Source: an uncultured Clostridia bacterium
GTDB lineage: Bacteria > Bacillota > Clostridia > TANB77 > CAG-508
Length of the DNA stretch: 41,918 nt
Reading direction: 5' to 3'
NCBI GenBank assembly: GCA_947625825.1
Contig: CANQPV010000003.1
Location: forward strand, 1-41,918
Position numbers and translations under genes: made by a program. This document shows, in pieces, positions 11,590 through 22,070 of this stretch. The notes under the pieces are model-generated. The model was given only the letters and a program-made list of their open reading frames with translations. It ran no database searches and was not told the origin of the DNA. Position 1 is the first letter of the stretch; every line of letters starts with the position of its first letter.

Positions 11590-11781
11590 TTATTTACTAT
11601 TTTCATTAGTTACCTTTTTAGTAATTGCTTTTAATGCCTTTTGCCTTTCCATAGTAACTATATGTCCACAGCCTAAACACTTTAATTTAAAATCTACACC
11701 TACTCTTGTTAGTTCCCAAAGTTTGCTACCACAAGGATGCTCTTTTTTAGTTCTAACAATATCTCCAATATTATACTCCAT
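11590..11781 (-). CDS. DUF951 family protein
   Basis: YNIGDIVRTKKEHPCGSKLWELTRVGVDFKLKCLGCGHIVTMER. Confidence 0.85.
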   Translation of the reverse strand: MEYNIGDIVRTKKEHPCGSKLWELTRVGVDFKLKCLGCGHIVTMERQKALKAITKKVTNENSK

Positions 11782-11813
11782 ATTTTTAATAATTTACCTT
11801 CCATTTTTACATT

Positions 11814-13484
11814 TTAGCTAATTATTTTTTGAATTCTTTTTTCTATACTTTCTTTTCCTAAAACTTGCATAATTTCATAAAGATCAGGTGTATTTTGTCT
11901 TCCGGTAAGGCTTACTCTTAAAACTGTGCTAATATCTCCAACATGTCCTGGCCATTTTTCTGGGTCTTGTTTATACTCTTTTACTTCCCTTGCATAGCCT
12001 AATTCTTCTGATAAATCTTTCATTTTATCAAACCAAGTTTGCTTATCATCATTTATGTCAAAATATTTTTCTAAGTACAAGCTTAATATTTTTTTGATTT
12101 CATTTTTATCATTTATTTTAGCATATTCAAAGTCTGAATTTTGTTTAAAAAATTCTTCATCATACATATAAATAATTGCATTTTTAACATCAGACCATTT
12201 AGAAATATCTTTTCTTGGCTTGCTATTACCTCTTTCTATTCCAAAAATTTTAAGAGAATATTCTTTATTTTCTAATAATTTTTCAAGCTCGCTATCATAT
12301 CTTTTTGCCCATTCAAAAACTTCTTCGTACATTTCTTCTTTTGTATATTTAGAAATTACATTTTTAGAAACATCTAGTAATTTTACTAAGTCAAATATTG
12401 CACCACTTACGCTCATTTTGTTTATTTCAAATTTAAAATCTGACATTGGGCTATCAGGATTTGCTTTTCTCCAACTTTCAAAATTAGAATTTCCAATATT
12501 CATTAAATATTCACAAACAGCTTTTGCTGGAATGCCTTCTTCATGATAATAGCTTACTGCTGCTTCTGGATCTTTTCTTTTACTAATTTTACGTTTTTTG
12601 CCATCTTCTTCTTTTAATATAGGAGCATAGTGGCAATATTTTGGTGTTTTAAAGCCTAATGTTTTAAATAGCTCTAAATGTAATGGTATAGATGAAACCC
12701 ATTCATCTGAACGAATTACGTGGGTTACTCTCATTAAATGGTCATCTACTGCATGCGCAAAGTGATATGTAGGAAGGCCATCTGCCTTAATAATAACTAT
12801 GTCTTGGTCATTTTCAGGGAAATCAATATTTCCTTTAATAACATCATGATGTCTTATTTTTCTCTCTTCGCTTCCCATTGATTTAAAACGAATAATATAT
12901 GGAATTCCTGCTTTTATTTTTTCTGCTGCTTCATCTACTGGCAAGTTACGGTATGTTGCCCAAACGCCATAATAACCTGTTCTAATTTTAGCTGCTTCTT
13001 GCTTTTTTCTCATTTCTTCTAGTTCTTCTGGTGTTGCAAAACATGGGTATGCTCTTCCTTGCTCAATTAAATATTTAGCATAGGCTTGATAAATAGGAGC
13101 TCTATTGCTTTGCTTGTATGGTCCATAAGAGCCTTTTTCCTCTGTTTCGTTTATCATTCCTTCATCAAATTCTATACCAAAATCTTTAATAGCATTTACA
13201 ATTTGCGCTACACCATTTTCAATTTCACGCTTTTGATCTGTATCCTCTATTCTAAGTAAAAATACCCCACCAGTTTGGTTTGTAAGTTGTCTATTTATAA
13301 CACATTGCATTAAGCCACCAACATGAACAAACCCTGTTGGACTTGGTGCAAATCTTGTAACAATAGCATCTTCTGGTAAGTTTCTTTCTGGATATTTTTC
13401 TTCATAGTATGATATTTCTTTTACATCTGGAAAAATCAAATCTGCTAGTTCTTTATAATTCATTTTTAAAATCATTCCTCTCAA
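11814..13484 (-). CDS. gltX: Glutamyl-tRNA synthetase
   Basis: VTRFAPSPTGFVHVGGL, KKRKISKRKDPEA; start may be an internal Met (MNYKELADLIFPD). Confidence 0.93.
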   Translation of the reverse strand: MRGMILKMNYKELADLIFPDVKEISYYEEKYPERNLPEDAIVTRFAPSPTGFVHVGGLMQCVINRQLTNQTGGVFLLRIEDTDQKREIENGVAQIVNAIKDFGIEFDEGMINETEEKGSYGPYKQSNRAPIYQAYAKYLIEQGRAYPCFATPEELEEMRKKQEAAKIRTGYYGVWATYRNLPVDEAAEKIKAGIPYIIRFKSMGSEERKIRHHDVIKGNIDFPENDQDIVIIKADGLPTYHFAHAVDDHLMRVTHVIRSDEWVSSIPLHLELFKTLGFKTPKYCHYAPILKEEDGKKRKISKRKDPEAAVSYYHEEGIPAKAVCEYLMNIGNSNFESWRKANPDSPMSDFKFEINKMSVSGAIFDLVKLLDVSKNVISKYTKEEMYEEVFEWAKRYDSELEKLLENKEYSLKIFGIERGNSKPRKDISKWSDVKNAIIYMYDEEFFKQNSDFEYAKINDKNEIKKILSLYLEKYFDINDDKQTWFDKMKDLSEELGYAREVKEYKQDPEKWPGHVGDISTVLRVSLTGRQNTPDLYEIMQVLGKESIEKRIQKIIS

Positions 13485-13578
13485 AAAGGCGCAACTAACT
13501 TTATTTAACCTTTTTTAATTTTTTACTTAGGTATTATACCAAATTTTTACTTTGTTTACAACTGATTGTATTAAATAA

Positions 13579-13926
13579 TTAATGACTCAATTTATATAAT
13601 GCATATTGATTTAATGATACACCTTCTTGTTGTGCTTCTATTGATAGTTTATAATGTAATGATTTTGGAATTCTTACTATAAACTTACCGCTAAAATTTT
13701 CATATCCAACCGGTAGTGGTACTTCAAAACCATTTTCTATCTTAGTTTCTATCCATCCTCTCATTGCTTCTTTTAAATTTTTATATGCTTCTTCCAATGT
13801 TTCCCCTGTACTTTGGCAGCCATCTAGTTCTAGTATATGTGCATAAAAATAATAGCCACTTTCATCATTAATAGGCTGCACAATATAATTATATGGTAAA
13901 TTCATATAATCTTCGACATTTTTCAT
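13579..13926 (-). CDS. hicB: HicB-family antitoxin
   Basis: YYFYAHILELDGCQSTGETLEEAYKNLKEAMRGWIE and ribbon-helix-helix-like C-terminus. Confidence 0.85.
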   Translation of the reverse strand: MKNVEDYMNLPYNYIVQPINDESGYYFYAHILELDGCQSTGETLEEAYKNLKEAMRGWIETKIENGFEVPLPVGYENFSGKFIVRIPKSLHYKLSIEAQQEGVSLNQYALYKLSH

Positions 13927-13968
13927 ATAAGCCCCTCCTTTTTTATAGTGTACTCAAAGAATAGAATT

Positions 13969-14197
13969 TTATTCTCCTATTCTTTTTAATACGTCTTTAA
14001 TATAAATTGCCTTTAATGGATGATCTTCTTTAATTGTAATAACATCTCCTTTTTCATTTATAAAATTTCTATGAGATGTTCCGTTTCTTTGGTTTCATTG
14101 TATAACCGTGATATTCCAAAACCTTTGCTAATTCTTGAAATCTAATGCCATTTGGCTGTCTTTTCATCTTTTGTATAAGCTTAGTGATGTCTGGCAT
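13969..14197 (-). pseudogene. hicA: HicA-family mRNA interferase toxin, disrupted by a +1 frameshift
   Basis: MPDITKLIQKMKRQPNGIRFQELAKVLEYHGYTMK then, shifted by one base, RNGTSHRNFINEKGDVITIKEDHPLKAIYIKDVLKRIGE; total length 229 nt (3n+1). Confidence 0.85.
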
Positions 14198-14315
14198 AAA
14201 TATTGCTCCTTTCACCAGAAATATATGCCTACTTTTTAACTAATTTTATAATATCATATATGATACTATGTGTCAATATTTTCCTATATAATTTAGTAAT
14301 TATATTCATAGTCAT

Positions 14316-14349
14316 CAAAAAATCGTTTGCTTTGCAAACGATTTTTTGA
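14316..14349. terminator. Terminator downstream of RNase J
   Basis: AAAAAATCGTTTGC TTT GCAAACGATTTTTT. Confidence 0.85.
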
Positions 14350-14351
14350 TA

Positions 14352-16256
14352 TTACACTTCCATAATAATTGGTAAAAGCATTGGGTTGCGCTTTGTTTTT
14401 TCAAAAATGTAATCTCTTAAAGTATCTTTTACATTAGCTTTAATAGTAGACCAATCACGAATATGATTTTCTTCACATCTTTTTACTTCTTCCCTTGCTA
14501 CTCTTTTTACTTCATCCATTAAGTTTTCAGATTCCCTAACATAAACAAAGCCTCTTGAAACTACATCTGGTCCAGAAACTATCTCGCCTGTAGATGCATC
14601 CATTGTCATTACAATAACAATTAATCCATCTTGTGATAAATGCTGTCTATCTCTTAAAACTATATTTCCAACATCTCCTATTCCTAAACCATCTACTAAT
14701 ATTTTTCCATTTGGCACAGAAGTAGTAATTTTAGCTTCATCTTCATTTAATTCTAAAGTTTTACCATTAGACATTATAAATATGTTTTTAGGTTCAATTC
14801 CAACTTTTTTAGCAGTTTCTGCATGTGCAATCAGTTGTCTGTATTCACCATGCACTGGCATGAAGTATTTTGGTCTTGCTAAAGTTAATATTAATTTTTG
14901 TTCTTCTTGGCAAGCATGGCCAGATACGTGAATATCTTCTAGTGAGCTATAAATAACAGTTGCACCTATTTTCATTAATTCATCTATTACTTTAGAAACT
15001 AGCTTTTCGTTTCCTGGTATTGGAGTTGCGGAAATAATTACCATATCGTTTGGCGTAATTGTTACTTTTTTGTGCTCTCCATTTGCCATTCTAGTAAGAG
15101 CAGACATTGCCTCACCTTGGCTACCAGTTGTAATTATAACTAATTGATCATCACGGTAATTTTTTATATTATCTATATCAATAAAAGTATTTTCTGGTAC
15201 ATTAATGTAACCCAATTCGATTGCGGCATCTATCATATTCATCATACTTCTACCACATACAGCAATTTTTCTGCCATATTTTATAGATGAATTTACAATT
15301 TGTTGCACACGGTGAACATTAGAAGCAAAGGTTGCAACAACAATTCTTTTTGTATTATTTAAAAATAGCTTATCAAATACTTCCCCAACAGAACTTTCCG
15401 ACATTGTAAAACCTTTTCTTTCGCTGTTTGTACTGTCTGAAAGCAATGCTAAAATTCCTTTATTACCTAATTCTGCAATTCTTCCTAAATCTATTACTTT
15501 GTCATCAATTGGTGTATAATCTATTTTAAAGTCTCCTGTATGAAGAACTACTCCAACTGGTGTATGAATAGCAAGCATAACAGAGTCTGGAATACTATGA
15601 TTACTTCTTATAAACTCTATTTTTATTTTGCCAAAATTAATTGTTTTTCCCTGTTCAACAACATGTATTTTTACACTTTTTTCTAAATTATGCTCCTCTA
15701 GCTTATTTTTTATTAAAGCAACAGTTAATTTAGTTGCATAAATTGGAATATTAATTTGCTTTAATATATATGGTATTGCACCAATGTGATCTTCATGTCC
15801 ATGGGTAATTACTAAACCTTTTATTTTTTCTTTATTTTTCTCTAAATAAGTTATATCTGGTATTACTAAGTCTACGCCTAGCATATCATCTTCTGGAAAC
15901 TCTAAACCACAGTCTACAAGCACAATTTCGTTTCCGTATTCGAAAACTGTTATATTTTTTCCTATTTCTTCTAATCCACCTAAAGGAATAATTTTTAAAT
16001 TTTCTTTTTTAAATTCAAATTTAAGTTTATCATCTAATGAGATTTTTTCTGTTACTTTAGAATGAGCAACCCTTGTTTGTTCACCTCTAGTATGATTAAC
16101 TTTTGTTTGTTTTTCTCTACTTTGTATAAAATTATCCTTCGTAGATGTGCTATTTTCTTTCTTAGAATTTAGCCTAGAATTTCTGTAATTATCTTTTCTT
16201 TTGTCTATAATAGTATTACTTTTTACATTACTTTGATGTCTTTCATTTGTTAACAT
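14352..16256 (-). CDS. rnj: Ribonuclease J
   Basis: GGLEEIGKNITVFEYGNEIVLVDCGLEFPEDDMLGVDLVIPD, THGHEDHIGA, LSDSTNSERKG; long basic N-terminal extension. Confidence 0.95.
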   Translation of the reverse strand: MLTNERHQSNVKSNTIIDKRKDNYRNSRLNSKKENSTSTKDNFIQSREKQTKVNHTRGEQTRVAHSKVTEKISLDDKLKFEFKKENLKIIPLGGLEEIGKNITVFEYGNEIVLVDCGLEFPEDDMLGVDLVIPDITYLEKNKEKIKGLVITHGHEDHIGAIPYILKQINIPIYATKLTVALIKNKLEEHNLEKSVKIHVVEQGKTINFGKIKIEFIRSNHSIPDSVMLAIHTPVGVVLHTGDFKIDYTPIDDKVIDLGRIAELGNKGILALLSDSTNSERKGFTMSESSVGEVFDKLFLNNTKRIVVATFASNVHRVQQIVNSSIKYGRKIAVCGRSMMNMIDAAIELGYINVPENTFIDIDNIKNYRDDQLVIITTGSQGEAMSALTRMANGEHKKVTITPNDMVIISATPIPGNEKLVSKVIDELMKIGATVIYSSLEDIHVSGHACQEEQKLILTLARPKYFMPVHGEYRQLIAHAETAKKVGIEPKNIFIMSNGKTLELNEDEAKITTSVPNGKILVDGLGIGDVGNIVLRDRQHLSQDGLIVIVMTMDASTGEIVSGPDVVSRGFVYVRESENLMDEVKRVAREEVKRCEENHIRDWSTIKANVKDTLRDYIFEKTKRNPMLLPIIMEV

Positions 16257-16680
16257 TATTTTTCTATCTCTCCCATCTTTCTTTGTTTTTCAATTTATAT
16301 ATTTTAATAAACTACAAAAACAAATAAATCATTTTTACTATTTCTATGATTTACTATTTTTTTATTTTTTAAACTAAAAACAATATAAAATAAATATTTT
16401 TCGTACAAAAATATTTTTTAAATTATATAAAAATTTCTCCTACTAATTTTTCATTTAACAAAACATATATGTTTAATTTAAATGCCGCACATTAAACATA
16501 TTTTTATTTTATTTTGTTTTTAAAATATATATAAATCTCCTCTTTACCAAAACTGGTAACAACTGTTATTTATTATAACGTTTTTTTTTGATTTTGTCAA
16601 ATTATTTATGTTAACTGTATGTAAAAAAGTATTAACTATTTGTAAGAAAAGTTTTTAACCTGGCTCCAAATTACCATGAG

Positions 16681-16780
16681 ATTGAGAAATTACCACGAGG
16701 TCGAAAAATGGATTGGCCCACAATTCTACTGACCTGTCCCTAATAGCTTAAAAACAAGCAATTGGACCTGTCCCCAATAC
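16681..16780. repeat. CTGTCCC-type repeat cluster A
   Basis: Two acctgtccc motifs; contains 32-nt GCTTAAAAACAAGCAATTGGACCTGTCCCCAA at 16746-16777. Confidence 0.8.
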
Positions 16781-17659
16781 CGCACCAATAATTCCTGCAT
16801 CATTACCTAATGTAGCAAGTTTTAATTCTGGTAATTCTTCTTTATTAAAAGCATATCTTCTTTCAGTGTATTCTTTTAATAACTGTTTATATAAGATATT
16901 TTCAAAATAAACAAAACTACCACCAAGTGAAATTGCTTCAGGCTCAAATATATCTATTATATTAGAAAGTCCTATAATTAAATTATTTATGTATTCTTTT
17001 ATAATTTTTTGAAGTTTCTCTTCTTCTTTTTTAGTATTTAATATTTCTAATAAGTCTTTAGCTAAAATTTCTTCATTTAAGCCCAATTCTTGTATTAATT
17101 TATTTTTTAATCTTTTTATAGAGCAATAAGTTTCAAAACAACCTCTTTTGCCACAATTACAAAGTTCTCCATTTTTATCTATAATCATATGACCTATTTC
17201 AAAGGCTGGGTATCTAATAGGCTGTAATTGTTTATTTTCAATAAATACACTTCCGCCAATGCCAGTTCCTAAACATAAAAATACACAATCATTATATTTT
17301 TTTAAACTGCCATAAGTTTTTTCTGCTAATCCGGCACATTTAGCATCATTTCTTACTATTATTTGACCATTATACGCCTTTTTTATAATGCTAGTAATAT
17401 CTAATTCTTCTAGTTTTAAATTTACTATAGAAGTAATTTTGCCATCCTTTGGCGTTCCTGCACATGCTATGCCAATTAAATCTATACTATAATCTATTTG
17501 TATTTTTTTTATGATTTCTATAATATATTTTTCTATAAATTCAGCTATGTTATTTTCTTTATTATTTATATCAATTTCATATTTTTTTATTATTTTTCCA
17601 TTTTCATTTAGTAAGCCAATTCCAATGTGGCTTCCACCAATATCAATTCCTATTTTCAT
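16748..17659 (-). CDS. ROK family sugar kinase
   Basis: IGIDIGGSHIGIGLLNENG, LGTGIGGSVFIENK, CNCGKRGCFETYCS. Confidence 0.9.
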   Translation of the reverse strand: MKIGIDIGGSHIGIGLLNENGKIIKKYEIDINNKENNIAEFIEKYIIEIIKKIQIDYSIDLIGIACAGTPKDGKITSIVNLKLEELDITSIIKKAYNGQIIVRNDAKCAGLAEKTYGSLKKYNDCVFLCLGTGIGGSVFIENKQLQPIRYPAFEIGHMIIDKNGELCNCGKRGCFETYCSIKRLKNKLIQELGLNEEILAKDLLEILNTKKEEEKLQKIIKEYINNLIIGLSNIIDIFEPEAISLGGSFVYFENILYKQLLKEYTERRYAFNKEELPELKLATLGNDAGIIGAVLGTGPIACF

Positions 17660-17756
17660 GATTAGTTATATCCTTTCTTTAATCTGCAAATTCATAAAAC
17701 ATTTGTCACAAAAGCGTCATGTTGTCGCATTAATGAATGTACAAAAGCATCTTTAA

Positions 17757-17853
17757 CCTGTCCCCAAGTGCTTAAAAACAAGCAATTGGACCTGTCCCCA
17801 AAGAAAAAAGGACCTGTCCCTAATTACCCAAAAGGGGAAAAAGGGACTGTCCC
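17757..17853. repeat. CTGTCCC-type repeat cluster B
   Basis: Four ctgtccc motifs; exact second copy of the 32-nt repeat at 17770-17801. Confidence 0.8.
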
Positions 17854-19200
17854 TTATAACAATGCTTCGATTAACCAGTTGCCCATGTATAATTGGATAC
17901 ATGGTACAAGTACTACTACTACTAAGAATATTAATACTATTCCAACTAATAAGTAAGATATTTCTGGTAATACTTTCATTATCTTGTTTAGGCTTTCTTG
18001 AATGTCTACATCCATGTAGTCTAATAATTTTTCCATCATTTCTGGAAGGTCTGTTTGCATACCTATTTTTAACATTTCAATTTCCATTGACCTACATAAT
18101 CCAGAGTTTTCAAATGGCTCAATCCATGAACCACCAATAAGTAAGTTGTTAATTGATGTTTCTACTATTGATAACATTACATAGTTTTTAATTACACTTT
18201 TACTAACCTCTAAAGCTTCTTGAATTCTCATTCCATTTTGTAAGTTCAAAAGCATTGCTCTCATTAGTCTTGAAAAATCTATACCAAATATTAATCTTCC
18301 AAAAACAGGTGCTTTATATTTAAAATAATGCCAATTGTATTTTCCTTTTGGTGTATTTATATAAGCAACTATGACACCAACTATTGCTACAATAATCCCT
18401 ACTGGAAAATACCAATATGCCATAAACCAATCTAAGAAGTCCATAAACCATAGTGTAATTTCTGGTAAAGTAGCACTACTACCAATTTGTATAAATACAT
18501 CTTGAATAGAAGGTAGTACGTATATTGTTCCTATAATTAATAATGCAATTATTGCAACAAATTGGCCAATATTTGGAATTAAAATGCTTTTTATCTTTTT
18601 ATTTCTTGTTGTTGTATCATCTAAGTATTTTACTGCTTGCTCTAAAGATTGTGTAAGTGAGCCTGAAAGCTCTCCTACTTTAATCATATTTATATATATG
18701 TATGGGAAAATATCTGAATAATATTCCATTGTAGTATACATATACTCTCCAGATTCTACACCTGCTAAAATATCTTCTATTATCCCTTTAAAAGAAAGGT
18801 TTTCTGTACTTGATATAAGTGTATTTAAAGCATGAATATTATTGAAATTTGCCTTTTTTAATAAATAAAAGTTTTGTGTAAATATAATAAGGTCTCTTTC
18901 TGTAATTCTTTGGCCAACAGATAAAGCCATATTAAATTTTTCTCTTGCAGTTTGCTTATTAGCCGTTTTTCCTTGCATAATAGTTGCAGAGTTAGATGCT
19001 CGCATAACTTCATCTATGTCTATAACATTTCTTCTATTTACTTTTGATCTTTTACTTTTATAGCCTATTTGTATTACTTCAATAGGAAGTAACTCATTAC
19101 TTTTTAGCATTTTTATTAAATTATTTTTACTAGATTGCTCTACTCTGTTTCTAACAACTTGTCCTTGTTTCGTAACAGCTCTATACATATATTCTGGCAC
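17854..19200 (-). CDS. pilC: Type IV pilus / T2SS inner membrane platform protein PilC (GspF family)
   Basis: MPEYMYRAVTKQGQVV N-terminus, two GspF domains with TMs. Confidence 0.92.
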   Translation of the reverse strand: MPEYMYRAVTKQGQVVRNRVEQSSKNNLIKMLKSNELLPIEVIQIGYKSKRSKVNRRNVIDIDEVMRASNSATIMQGKTANKQTAREKFNMALSVGQRITERDLIIFTQNFYLLKKANFNNIHALNTLISSTENLSFKGIIEDILAGVESGEYMYTTMEYYSDIFPYIYINMIKVGELSGSLTQSLEQAVKYLDDTTTRNKKIKSILIPNIGQFVAIIALLIIGTIYVLPSIQDVFIQIGSSATLPEITLWFMDFLDWFMAYWYFPVGIIVAIVGVIVAYINTPKGKYNWHYFKYKAPVFGRLIFGIDFSRLMRAMLLNLQNGMRIQEALEVSKSVIKNYVMLSIVETSINNLLIGGSWIEPFENSGLCRSMEIEMLKIGMQTDLPEMMEKLLDYMDVDIQESLNKIMKVLPEISYLLVGIVLIFLVVVVLVPCIQLYMGNWLIEALL

Positions 19201-19221
19201 TTTATCATCTCCTTTTTATCA

Positions 19222-20346
19222 CTAATTGTTAATTTTTGATTTTTCCTCACTATCTTTTTTAATTTTTAGTTGCATAATTGTTCTATTTAAAGTTTCAATA
19301 TTTTTTTCTTCTATTTGTGATTTAGCTTGGTCTAATGTAATTCTATCTGCCACAAATAATTCGGCAAGTGAATTTATTAAGCCAATATTTCCTTTATCTG
19401 AATTACTTTGAATAGCATCTTCTATTTCAGAAACAATAATTTTATCTTTACGAATTATACCTGCTATAATATTATCTACTACCATTACTTCTGGTACTAA
19501 AACAAGTGAACCATTTTTACCTTTTAATAATCTTTGAGATACTACTAATTTTAGTAATGAAGCTATTAAATATTTTATAGTTTGTTGGTCACGTACGTCA
19601 TAAAAGTTAATCATTCTATCAATAGTTTCTGCACAAGACTTTGTATGAAGTGTTCCTATTACTAAATGTCCTGCTTCTGCTGTTTCAATTGCTGCTTCCA
19701 TAGTTTCTTTATCACGAATTTCTCCTATTATTAAAATATCGCAGTCTTCTCTTAAAGAGTTTTTAATACCCGTACTATAATCTAAGCAGTCTCTTCCTAT
19801 ACCTATTTCCTTTTGTATAATAATTGATTTTTTGCATTTATGTTTATATTCTACAGGGTTTTCCAAAGTTAATATCTTTTTATTTTGATTTTCATTTATT
19901 TCATTAATAAGTGCATTTAATGTAGTTGTTTTACCAGAGTTTGTTTTACCAGTTACTAGTATTAAACCTTGTGGCTGGCTCATCATTCTTCTAACAATAT
20001 CTGGTACACCTAAATCTTCATATCTTGGAAGTGTATTTTTTATAATTCTTAGTACTATTACTGGAATGTCATCTAATGTTGAAATATTGACTCTTAATCT
20101 AATATCTCCAAATACATAAGAAGAATCTAATTTTTTAGTTTCTCTATAGACTTTATCTTTATCTACGTTTCCTCTTACAAAATAATCATAAATTTCTATC
20201 ATGTCTTCATTGGTTAATTCTTCAGAGTCTTTTACTTCTATTAAATCTCTTCTAATTCTTAAAAAAGGTTTGATACCCGGAATTAAATGTACATCTGAAG
20301 CATCTTTTTTTACAGCCTCATTTAAGACTTTTTCTATATCAATCAT
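19222..20346 (-). CDS. pilT: PilT-like retraction ATPase
   Basis: LILVTGKTNSGKTTTLNALINEIN, LREDCDILIIGEIRDKETMEAAIETAEAGHLVIGTLHT. Confidence 0.92.
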   Translation of the reverse strand: MIDIEKVLNEAVKKDASDVHLIPGIKPFLRIRRDLIEVKDSEELTNEDMIEIYDYFVRGNVDKDKVYRETKKLDSSYVFGDIRLRVNISTLDDIPVIVLRIIKNTLPRYEDLGVPDIVRRMMSQPQGLILVTGKTNSGKTTTLNALINEINENQNKKILTLENPVEYKHKCKKSIIIQKEIGIGRDCLDYSTGIKNSLREDCDILIIGEIRDKETMEAAIETAEAGHLVIGTLHTKSCAETIDRMINFYDVRDQQTIKYLIASLLKLVVSQRLLKGKNGSLVLVPEVMVVDNIIAGIIRKDKIIVSEIEDAIQSNSDKGNIGLINSLAELFVADRITLDQAKSQIEEKNIETLNRTIMQLKIKKDSEEKSKINN

Positions 20347-20363
20347 TGCTTTCCTCCTATGTA

Positions 20364-21986
20364 TTAATAAATAACTAGTTTATTATTTAATTCTTCTAAA
20401 GTAGTAATTCCACTTAATACTTTATAAATTCCATCTACAATTAGTGGTTTATAGCCTAATTCTAGTGCAGCTTTTCTTATTTCCATACTAGAGCTATTAT
20501 TTGAAATTAACTCTTTAATTTCATCATTAATATTTAATATTTCAAAAATACCAATTCTATCTAAATAACCACTTTGATTACAATGTTTGCATCCTGTAGT
20601 TTCATAAGTTTTCTTGCCTTTTAAATCAAAATTAACGTTATACTTTTCTCCAATTTTGTTTATTATTTCAATTTCTTTTTCATTAAAGTCTCTTTCTTTT
20701 GCACAATGTGGACAAACTTTTCTAACTAATCTTTGTGAAACTGATGTTGCTAAAATACTAGCAATATCATAATTAGATATACCTATTTTTCTAAGTCTTG
20801 TAATAACCTCTATACTATCTATTGTATGTATTGTAGATAAAACATAGTGTCCTGTTTGACCTGCTTGCATTGCAATTTCGGCCGTTTCTTTATCACGAAT
20901 TTCTCCTACTAGAATAATATCTGGGTCTTGTCTTAAAACAGTTCTTAGAGCATTTGAAAAGCTTTCTTTGGCATCTATTTCAATTTGATTTAGTCCATCA
21001 ATTCTAATTTCTACTGGGTCTTCAATTGTAGTAATATTTATATTTGGATTATTTAAATAATCTATAATGCTATAAAGTGTTGTTGTTTTACCTTCACCAG
21101 TTGGTGCAGCAACAACTGTAATACTATTTCTTTTGTTAAAACTATTTTTAACTATGTTTTCATCTTCTGGAAAACCTAATTCAAAAATTCTTCTAATGTT
21201 AGCATTTTTCTTTAATAATCTTAGTACAAATTTTTCTCCATGTATATTTTTTTGTGATGATACACGTATATTGTAATCTGGATAAATAAGTATTCTACCA
21301 TCTTGAGATTCTTGTTTTTCTTGATGCATATTAGAAATTGCTTTTAATCTACCTATTAATTGTGATTGTTTATCTTTATTAATTTCTACTGCTTTAATTA
21401 ATCTACCATCTATTCTATACCTAACTCTTACTATATCCTCTTGTGGTTCAATATGAATATCACTAGCTCTTTTTTCCATAGCAGTTTTAATAATACTATC
21501 TACTAAACCAGAAATATCTGCATCTGCATTTATTTCTTCCGACGCACTTCCTTCATATGTATCTAGTATTCTATCTATATTACTTTCAAAAGTAATATAT
21601 TTTTCCATAATTAGACCCTTATTTAATAACAATAGTCTAACAACATCAATAGATCTTTTATTTGAAGTATCAGCAAAACAAACTTTTATTTTTCCTGTTG
21701 ATATTTCAAATGGTATTGCTTTATATTGTTTCATTAGGTCTAAAGATATAAATTCAGTTGTATTTACTTTAATATCTGGCTCTGTTAAATAAATTGCTTT
21801 TTCTTCTAATATTTCTCCAATAGCTTGAATTAAAACATAAGAGTCACAAAGTCCTAAAATATTAATAATATCTCCTATTTTTTTTCTTGGATGCCCTTTT
21901 TGATAGTCTAATGCTTGTTGAATACTATTTTCTGTAACAATGCCTCTTTTTACAAGTTCAATTCCTAATGGTTGTTTTTTATCCAT
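20364..21986 (-). CDS. pilB: PilB/GspE-type assembly ATPase
   Basis: VVAAPTGEGKTTTLYSIIDYLN, LRQDPDIILVGEIRDKETAEIAMQAGQTGH, CPHC..CKHC zinc motif. Confidence 0.93.
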   Translation of the reverse strand: MDKKQPLGIELVKRGIVTENSIQQALDYQKGHPRKKIGDIINILGLCDSYVLIQAIGEILEEKAIYLTEPDIKVNTTEFISLDLMKQYKAIPFEISTGKIKVCFADTSNKRSIDVVRLLLLNKGLIMEKYITFESNIDRILDTYEGSASEEINADADISGLVDSIIKTAMEKRASDIHIEPQEDIVRVRYRIDGRLIKAVEINKDKQSQLIGRLKAISNMHQEKQESQDGRILIYPDYNIRVSSQKNIHGEKFVLRLLKKNANIRRIFELGFPEDENIVKNSFNKRNSITVVAAPTGEGKTTTLYSIIDYLNNPNINITTIEDPVEIRIDGLNQIEIDAKESFSNALRTVLRQDPDIILVGEIRDKETAEIAMQAGQTGHYVLSTIHTIDSIEVITRLRKIGISNYDIASILATSVSQRLVRKVCPHCAKERDFNEKEIEIINKIGEKYNVNFDLKGKKTYETTGCKHCNQSGYLDRIGIFEILNINDEIKELISNNSSSMEIRKAALELGYKPLIVDGIYKVLSGITTLEELNNKLVIY

Positions 21987-22070
21987 TTTGTACCTCCATA
22001 TTCTTTAGTATTAATATTATTATACTACATATTTTATCAAAACAGTGCATTTTGTGCAATTTACATAAAA

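Noticed and set aside
11567-11821. Plus-strand 84-aa ORF
   Set aside because: Antisense to the recognisable DUF951 gene.
17768-17956. 62-aa ORF MLKNKQLDLSPKKKGPVPNYPKGEKGTVPY
   Set aside because: Translation of the CTGTCCC repeat cluster running into antisense pilC.
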